A stretch of DNA of 64,000 nt from NCBI RefSeq assembly GCF_000203795.2, contig NW_006281103.1:1290047-1354046 (forward strand), written 5' to 3'. The notes beneath the pieces are model-generated. The model ran no database searches. It saw only the letters and a program-made list of their open reading frames with translations, and was not told the origin of the DNA. Position numbers and translations under genes: made by a program. Of the stretch, positions 58,736-64,000 are shown in pieces. Source of the DNA: Batrachochytrium dendrobatidis JAM81. Taxonomy: Eukaryota; Chytridiomycota; Chytridiomycetes; Rhizophydiales. How positions within the stretch are numbered: the first letter of the stretch is position 1; each line of letters starts with the position of its first letter.

Positions 58736-58890
58736 CTTTATCCGACGAATCAAATTGACTGCAGCTATCAAATCAGGTGTAATGGTTATCAAAGTGGTAA
58801 TGGGATCTGATTATTGATTACATTATGCTTGGATTGAATTTTATTGCTAATAGAATTATTATATGCAAAAGGTTTTACTTGTAGGTCTGA

Positions 58891-60993
58891 TTATACTGTT
58901 GCAATTTCAAGTTGTGAATGTGTGAGAGGTGTGTGAATATCCTCAAGATGCGAATGTGATGTGATTGTACCATCTAAATGCATTGGATCATCATCATTTT
59001 GATCATTGTCTATTGAACTAGGTTCTGATGGTTGTATATCGGTTGGCATGGACGATGAATCTGACGCAGCTTGAGAATGTGTAAGCGTATCGTTGCAAAC
59101 GTCATTTACGTTGAATACAGATTCATCAACGTTTTTGGAATCACGCTCAATATTATTTTGAATTTCGGATTGGTCTAGCATGGACTTGTCGGGTACGTTG
59201 TTGAGAGACTCTGACGCTGCAGTTTTTGTGATTATATCTTTGTCGGTTGGGTCTAAAAATATAAGCTTTTTACCATGTGATGTACTGACTCTAGTCTCCA
59301 AATCCGATTTTTGTTTGACAGATTCAGCGTTGGAAGAAATACGAGGTAGTACTGCAAGCTTATTGACTTTTCCATTTTGAACAGTATTCGATGTTACTGG
59401 GGTAATATTGCTACTGTGAGCACGTGAATGTATTGACGAAGTAGGTTTATATCCAGCAAGTACTTTACGGTTTCGATATGTTGGCACAGATTCCTTCATT
59501 ACCATGTCATCACTGAATACTACTGAAAGTTTTCGGCGTGGTCGATATTGATCATGTTTCAAGCTATCATCGTTGGAGAATGAAATCACATCATGTGGTA
59601 TAGTATCAAACATCCCATCATTACGCCCAGATTCACGTTCACGTTGTCGAATCAATTCAGAATATTCATGCATACGCATACGTTTATCATACTGTGTTTT
59701 CCATTCTTCATCATCGTTTCTTCCTAGACCTTTTGGTAGATGCATATGAGAATCACGACTTTTGAGTTGACGATACTCGCTGTGAGTATAAGGAATATAG
59801 TTTACAGCAATCGGAAGTGAAGATGAAGATTTGTTTGAATCACCCATATGGCGACCGTGTAAAGTATCTGGATGATCACTTTTGTACCGTTCCAAAGTGG
59901 TTTTGGATTGACGGCTTGTGGTGGGTGTCGATAAACGATGAAGGTATTTTTCATGTGCCATTTCTTTTGCAGATCTAGTCATTCCAACTGAGGTTGAAGC
60001 TACCACTTTAGAAGGTTCATCATATGTGGAAGCAAGCTCTACAGGTGAATAGATTTCGTTGCTTTGATATAAAGGTTGATTCGGTTGCAATGGAGGATAT
60101 GCTGCACGTTTTTTAATTGAAGCCGTTTTGGTTCGAGTGGGTGATGACAATGCAGGTTGTGAAACCGTATCCCAGTTAGATTCAGTCATATTTTGTGAAA
60201 ATGATGGTTGCATCAAAGGATATCCCTCCTGAATGATATTTTCGTCCTGTAAATATGGAATCATTCTACCACGATCTCGTTGCTTATTCACTACTTTGCT
60301 TTGTCGTTGTTGATTCTGCTGAGCTGTTTGTTTAAGCATTTCGGCGTGCTGTATACGCCATTGTTTTTCCTCATAATCGAGATGAAGCGATGGACCCGGG
60401 GGGATATCTACACGACTCGATAATTTAAAAGGAGTCGAATGGGTAGGACGATGATTCATTGTTGGAAAACGGGTCGTGTTGTACTCGTTATGAACTGGTA
60501 TAGATCTATGCGATGATTGCCGATATTGAATGTATGGGTTTAGCGCTGTTTCAGATTGTTGATTGTAAAAAGGATCAGTATGATGACTACCGATCATCCC
60601 ATCTTGGTATTGGTATTGATTCAGCAAATAGTCTGGTTGAGGTGGAGGAACGTGTTGTTGCATTTGTTGTTGGCGAGACCGCTGTGGTAGAATCGGGGGT
60701 TCTTGTCTCGAGTATTGAATGTGTTGGGGTTGTGTAGGTGGCTGTGAAAATAAACTTGCAGGAAACCTTCTTGGTCGAGATGGTGGAATTTGCACCGAAG
60801 CATTTCGTGAAACATGTCCAAACTGAGATAAAGCCGTTCCTGCCTGATGAGGTGGATAATCGGATTCTCTCGTATATAATAGTTGTGCAGGATGCTGCCT
60901 ATATCCCATGTTGGATCTGCTGGCTAGTAGCTCATTTTTATAACTGGGTCGGCCTGGTGGTAATGAAAATTGAACTTGATAATCCTGTTGCAT
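58891..60993 (-). CDS. Gln/Ser-rich 700-residue protein, unknown
   Basis: Single exon, no recognised domain. The first third is rich in Gln, Pro, His and Tyr (YNQQSETALNPYIQYRQSSH). Short charged helices suggest coiled coil: EEKQWRIQHAEMLKQTAQQN, EMAHEKYLHRLSTP and WKTQYDKRMRMHEYSELIRQ. The C-terminal part is acidic and Ser/Asp-rich (DVCNDTLTHSQAASDSS). Such layouts are common in cytoskeletal or basal-body associated proteins, but that is only a guess. The start at 60993 (MQQDYQVQFSLPPGRPSY) is the first ATG of the frame. Confidence 0.6.
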   Translation of the reverse strand: MQQDYQVQFSLPPGRPSYKNELLASRSNMGYRQHPAQLLYTRESDYPPHQAGTALSQFGHVSRNASVQIPPSRPRRFPASLFSQPPTQPQHIQYSRQEPPILPQRSRQQQMQQHVPPPQPDYLLNQYQYQDGMIGSHHTDPFYNQQSETALNPYIQYRQSSHRSIPVHNEYNTTRFPTMNHRPTHSTPFKLSSRVDIPPGPSLHLDYEEKQWRIQHAEMLKQTAQQNQQRQSKVVNKQRDRGRMIPYLQDENIIQEGYPLMQPSFSQNMTESNWDTVSQPALSSPTRTKTASIKKRAAYPPLQPNQPLYQSNEIYSPVELASTYDEPSKVVASTSVGMTRSAKEMAHEKYLHRLSTPTTSRQSKTTLERYKSDHPDTLHGRHMGDSNKSSSSLPIAVNYIPYTHSEYRQLKSRDSHMHLPKGLGRNDDEEWKTQYDKRMRMHEYSELIRQRERESGRNDGMFDTIPHDVISFSNDDSLKHDQYRPRRKLSVVFSDDMVMKESVPTYRNRKVLAGYKPTSSIHSRAHSSNITPVTSNTVQNGKVNKLAVLPRISSNAESVKQKSDLETRVSTSHGKKLIFLDPTDKDIITKTAASESLNNVPDKSMLDQSEIQNNIERDSKNVDESVFNVNDVCNDTLTHSQAASDSSSMPTDIQPSEPSSIDNDQNDDDPMHLDGTITSHSHLEDIHTPLTHSQLEIATV

Positions 60994-62014
60994 CCTGTCT
61001 GATTAAACTTGACTAGCTATAGCAAGTGTGTTTAGAAGCAATCTAAACGCAAAATAAAGTAATTAAAACCAGAATAGTGATCCGTATAGTTAATATATTG
61101 ACACTAAATTTACATCAACAGATTCTAAACAATAAACCATACAATGTAATCAGAAATAAAGAAATTTGGTACCAATGCAGAGTGTATTGTATAAATTAGA
61201 GTTGTATACCTAGTTACAAACTACAGGCGGTATGCATGGCCAAAAATATACTCTTGATCAATGACAATTCTGATGGGTCTCGAATTATATTGTCCAAATG
61301 GATGTGGCTTGAATGTCAAGCACATCCACGACTGGATTCGACGTGTCTTTTGGACAACAAATCCATGGCCGCTTTCAGCAAAAACCATGTAAACGTGAGG
61401 CTGTCTGATGAAGGAATTATATTGCTATTTCAATGGTGATTCCAAGATGATATACTCGTACTTTTTGCATGTCCACATACAATCAAATGGCGTGGATAGC
61501 CTAGAATTTGAATAGGGGAAAGTATACATTGCATTTGGTAATAGATATCAAGTCACTTTATTCATCAAGTTTGGATAAATCCAAGTCAAATGGCTGATAT
61601 GGTCATTTCATTTTTTTGCCATCAGTAGACATCAAATGACAGTCCTACTAAATGGCTTGAAGTTTGGCAGAGTGGCTTGCAGTGCTGTTGTGGACAACCC
61701 TGACTTTAATTTCAAAACAAGTGGATAATATTGTGTACAGTAAAGGGGCTAATTGGTAGTGTAAATGAAACTATGAAAAACCAACTACAGGTTTTTTAAT
61801 TTGAAAAAGATTATTTTTTCTGTAAAGCATTCAAATGAAAACTGCATGAACGGGTAAAACCGATGCAATATTCGGCAATCCATGCACAAGATCACCAGCC
61901 GAAGTCACCCGGTAAATAGGGGGTGATAGTCCAACAAAACATACCGTGTATTGTTGGCAGACGATGGTATAGGTGCTATGACCATGTTAAGAGAGTAAAA
62001 AGCAGCATAGGAGT
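60994..62014. other. Gene-poor interval
   Basis: About 1 kb with no supported gene. A 67-codon frame at 61236-61439 has no homology or splice context that I can support. Confidence 0.4.
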
Positions 62015-62179
62015 ATGGCAATGTATTCTAGCGACTATCAAAAATTGCCTCGTTTAATATCTGACCAATTTGATGATGACATCATGCGTGATTTTGTCGC
62101 AAACTTTATTTCAGCGGGTAATACGCCCCAGTTTCAAACTAATTTGATTAATGTTTGTCAAATAATATACCCCGTATAG
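62015..62179 (+). CDS. Possible 54-residue protein
   Basis: Open frame beginning MAMYSSDYQKLPRLISDQFD and continuing DDIMRDFVANFISAGNTPQF to a TAG stop. Its composition is balanced and helix-like, unlike chance translations nearby, but no family is recognised and no promoter is evident. A second in-frame ATG lies six bases downstream. It may be a remnant of a longer gene. Confidence 0.25.
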   Translation: MAMYSSDYQKLPRLISDQFDDDIMRDFVANFISAGNTPQFQTNLINVCQIIYPV

Positions 62180-62184
62180 TACCT

Positions 62185-62240
62185 TTAACTAATTGTAACC
62201 GTATTCGCGTAGAATGGAACATTAAACAATGGAAATCATG
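62185..62240 (-). repeat. Dispersed element, isolated terminus
   Basis: TTGTAACCGTATTCGCGTAGAATGGAACATTAAAC-like end, with the outer part TAACCGTATTCGCGTAGAAT matching the element terminus. The body of the element is not seen next to it. Confidence 0.55.
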
Positions 62241-62415
62241 GCAACGTCCAATGGTCTGACCATTTGTATCACGTTGGCAACCCGTAAAGCTAATTCAGGG
62301 TAGCAACTCATTACATTCAAGCCAATACCGCTACAGATATATAAATGGTATGGATTACGCCAGTTTTCAAAACACCTTGTCTGCAATCCAATTATACAAT
62401 ATTAGATTTCTACAA

Positions 62416-63916
62416 ATGAAGGTTTCTGCTACTGTGTTTTCTCTTGTGGCAATCGCCCTCCACATGCCGCTTGCGTTATCTGCTGTTCTCAAGTCTGATG
62501 CTGAAACTGCCGATTCTCGCATCAAAAATGTCGTTGTTCTTGTGATGGGTAAGCAATGTCAAATGTGGCTGTTATTTCTGTTGCCACAAAATAGAATTGT
62601 TGATGTCCATGATTTGTAACTGTATTCACGCAATGGAATACGTTTGTATTCATCTTGCAGTGATTGCCTTTTGCTTTAGAATATACAATGGCTGAATATA
62701 CTTTCACACTAGAGATTGACAAGACATTCTGAATTCTTCAGTCATCTTTTGAACCTGCTCTTTCTCTTTTGAAATAATCATATATTGTACAATTACAAGT
62801 TTGAAACTGAACTTGTTCATTTCAATCCAGATATTGGGCTTGACTGTTTTCAATCAAACTTGATAGTTTTACTAATGCTCGCTCTACATGAATACGCTTG
62901 TAAAATATAGAAAATCGATCATTTGACTCAATTTTGGGACGCCTCCAATGGGATGGAATCAGGAGTGACATTGATGGATTAACTGGCAATGAGTCGAATA
63001 CTCTTGCAAATGGACAAGTTGTTCCAATTCAAAAGGGCACGAATCCTGCTGCAGGATTCGATCCAAATCACGGTATTGTAGCAGTCACTGAGCAGATTTA
63101 TGGAGCCGGTACTGTCAACGCCAAAGGCCAGCAACCAACCATGGCTGGATTTGCTCAACAAGGATTTGTTGAAAGCAAAGGAAATATGGATTCTGTCAAC
63201 CAAGTCATGCAAGCATTTGGTCCTGACATGTTCCCAGTGACCTATGCGCTTGCCCAGGAATACACCGTCATTGATAACTGGTTTGGTATGTCAGATTTAC
63301 AGCCATGATAATTATGCATTTTGACGACTGTAAATTAATATTGTTCGTATCTATAGCATCTGTTCCTGGACCAACTTATCCCAATCGTCATTTCTTCCAT
63401 TGTGCTACTGCTGCTGGCTATACTGCCAACAATGGTGCTTTTCTTGGTGTTCCGTGCCGTACAATCTACGAAAATATGGCCGATCATGGAAACTCGTACA
63501 AGTTCTATTCTCCTCAACTCAAGTCTACACCACTGTTGTACCGCAATCTGCGCAATATTTACAACTGGATGAGAATCAAAAACATGAGCACGTTTTTTGA
63601 AGATGCCAGAGCCGGTTCACTACCCCAATATTCGTTTATTGATCCTGATTGGCTCAAAAACGACAACCATCCTCCAAACAACCTGCATGCTGGCGAGCAA
63701 TATGTCAAAGACATATACGAAGCCATTCGTGCCGGTCCTCAATGGCAAAACACTGTATTTGTACTGACATATGATGAAAATGGTGGTTTTTACGATCATG
63801 TTGCACCACCAACTTGTGTTCCTCGACCAGACAATATCAATCCCGACTCGAATGCCGGAGATTTCCAGTTTGACCGTCTTGGTCCTCGTGTGCCAACAAT
63901 CATCATTTCACCATAA
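62416..63916 (+). CDS. Secreted phosphoesterase (phospholipase C/acid phosphatase family), broken at 63914
   Basis: Member of the phosphoesterase family that includes bacterial phospholipases C and fungal acid phosphatases. Exon 1 (62416-62548) encodes a signal peptide (MKVSATVFSLVAIALHMPLA) and KNVVVLVM. The splice to 62911 rebuilds the metal-site motif MENRSFDSILG. Exon 2 continues NPNHG-like FDPNHGIVAVTEQIYG and YALAQEYTVIDNWF. Exon 3 (from 63357) has PNRHFFHCATA, PQYSFIDPDW, NDNHPPNN and VFVLTYDENGGFYDHVAPP, all conserved metal or active-site regions. After the conserved ISP a TAA stop interrupts the frame, yet family-like sequence continues in the same frame to the window end. This suggests a nonsense mutation or a read error. 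Intron 1 is largely a dispersed element. Confidence 0.8.
62612..62905 (+). repeat. Dispersed inverted-terminal element filling phosphoesterase intron 1
   Basis: Left end TTGTAACTGTATTCACGCAA, internal TATACAATGGCTGAATATAC and CAGATATTGGGCTTGACTGT, right end TACATGAATACGCTTGTAAA. The splice acceptor AG follows about five bases after the right end, so the element makes up about 80% of the 362-base intron. Confidence 0.85.
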
Positions 63917-64000
63917 GTCAGCCCGGGTGCAGTTTATCACTCTGATGACCCGAATACCCTCTTTGAACACTCGTCGATCCCAGCTACTCTCAAAAAACTA

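Noticed and set aside
61236..61439. 67-codon plus-strand frame
   Set aside because: No recognisable motif, splice context or promoter; chance length in AT-rich DNA.

Overview
The window looks like nuclear DNA of a flagellated (zoosporic) fungus, most likely a chytrid of the Batrachochytrium type. That placement is inference from content. The DNA is AT-rich and most genes have short GT-AG introns. Fungal-type housekeeping genes sit beside a flagellar radial-spoke gene (RSPH9), and there are lineage-specific secreted proteins with signal peptides. No sequence search was possible, so all assignments rest on recognised motifs and on exon joining by eye.

Layout. 0-9 kb (mostly minus): the 3' part of a MOT1-type molybdate transporter, TFIIB, a secreted Gly/Ala/Tyr-repeat protein, and chromatin assembly factor 1 subunit B. 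9-20.5 kb (plus): INCENP, cysteine dioxygenase, an aldo/keto-reductase-like protein and SelO. 20.6-35.5 kb: a DPP8/9-like protein that lacks its nucleophile serine, a tetraspanin, an Sfr1/Mei5-like recombination factor, RSPH9, an FHA-domain protein, a divergent EF-hand protein and NUDT21/CFIm25. 35.7-46 kb (plus): a heavy-metal P1B ATPase and a Dicer whose helicase half has lost key motifs. 46-53 kb (minus): a basic protein, a small secreted protein, a near-identical second copy of the Gly/Ala/Tyr secreted gene, a DUF1275 membrane protein and a bacterial-looking intronless ATP-grasp enzyme. 53.8-64 kb: an LRR protein, a membrane-anchored P-loop ATPase, a Gln-rich protein and a phosphoesterase (phospholipase C/acid phosphatase family) interrupted by an in-frame stop.

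The strongest non-genic signal is a dispersed family of short non-coding elements, roughly 190-600 bp. Their ends are inverted copies of a motif close to TACAACTGTATTCACG followed by AAAATGGAAC. I count about 17 full or partial copies on both strands. They lie between genes and inside introns of at least five genes, and in the phosphoesterase one copy makes up most of an intron. A divergent subfamily has two nearly identical inverted copies 56 kb apart. A 1.75 kb segment carrying the secreted gene and one such element is duplicated at 4.6-6.3 kb and 48.0-49.8 kb.

The genes do not form an operon or pathway cluster. Themes are chromatin and chromosome segregation (CAF-1, INCENP, Sfr1), RNA biology (TFIIB, CFIm25, Dicer), metal and redox metabolism (MOT1, copper ATPase, CDO, SelO), flagella (RSPH9, perhaps the EF-hand protein) and secretion.
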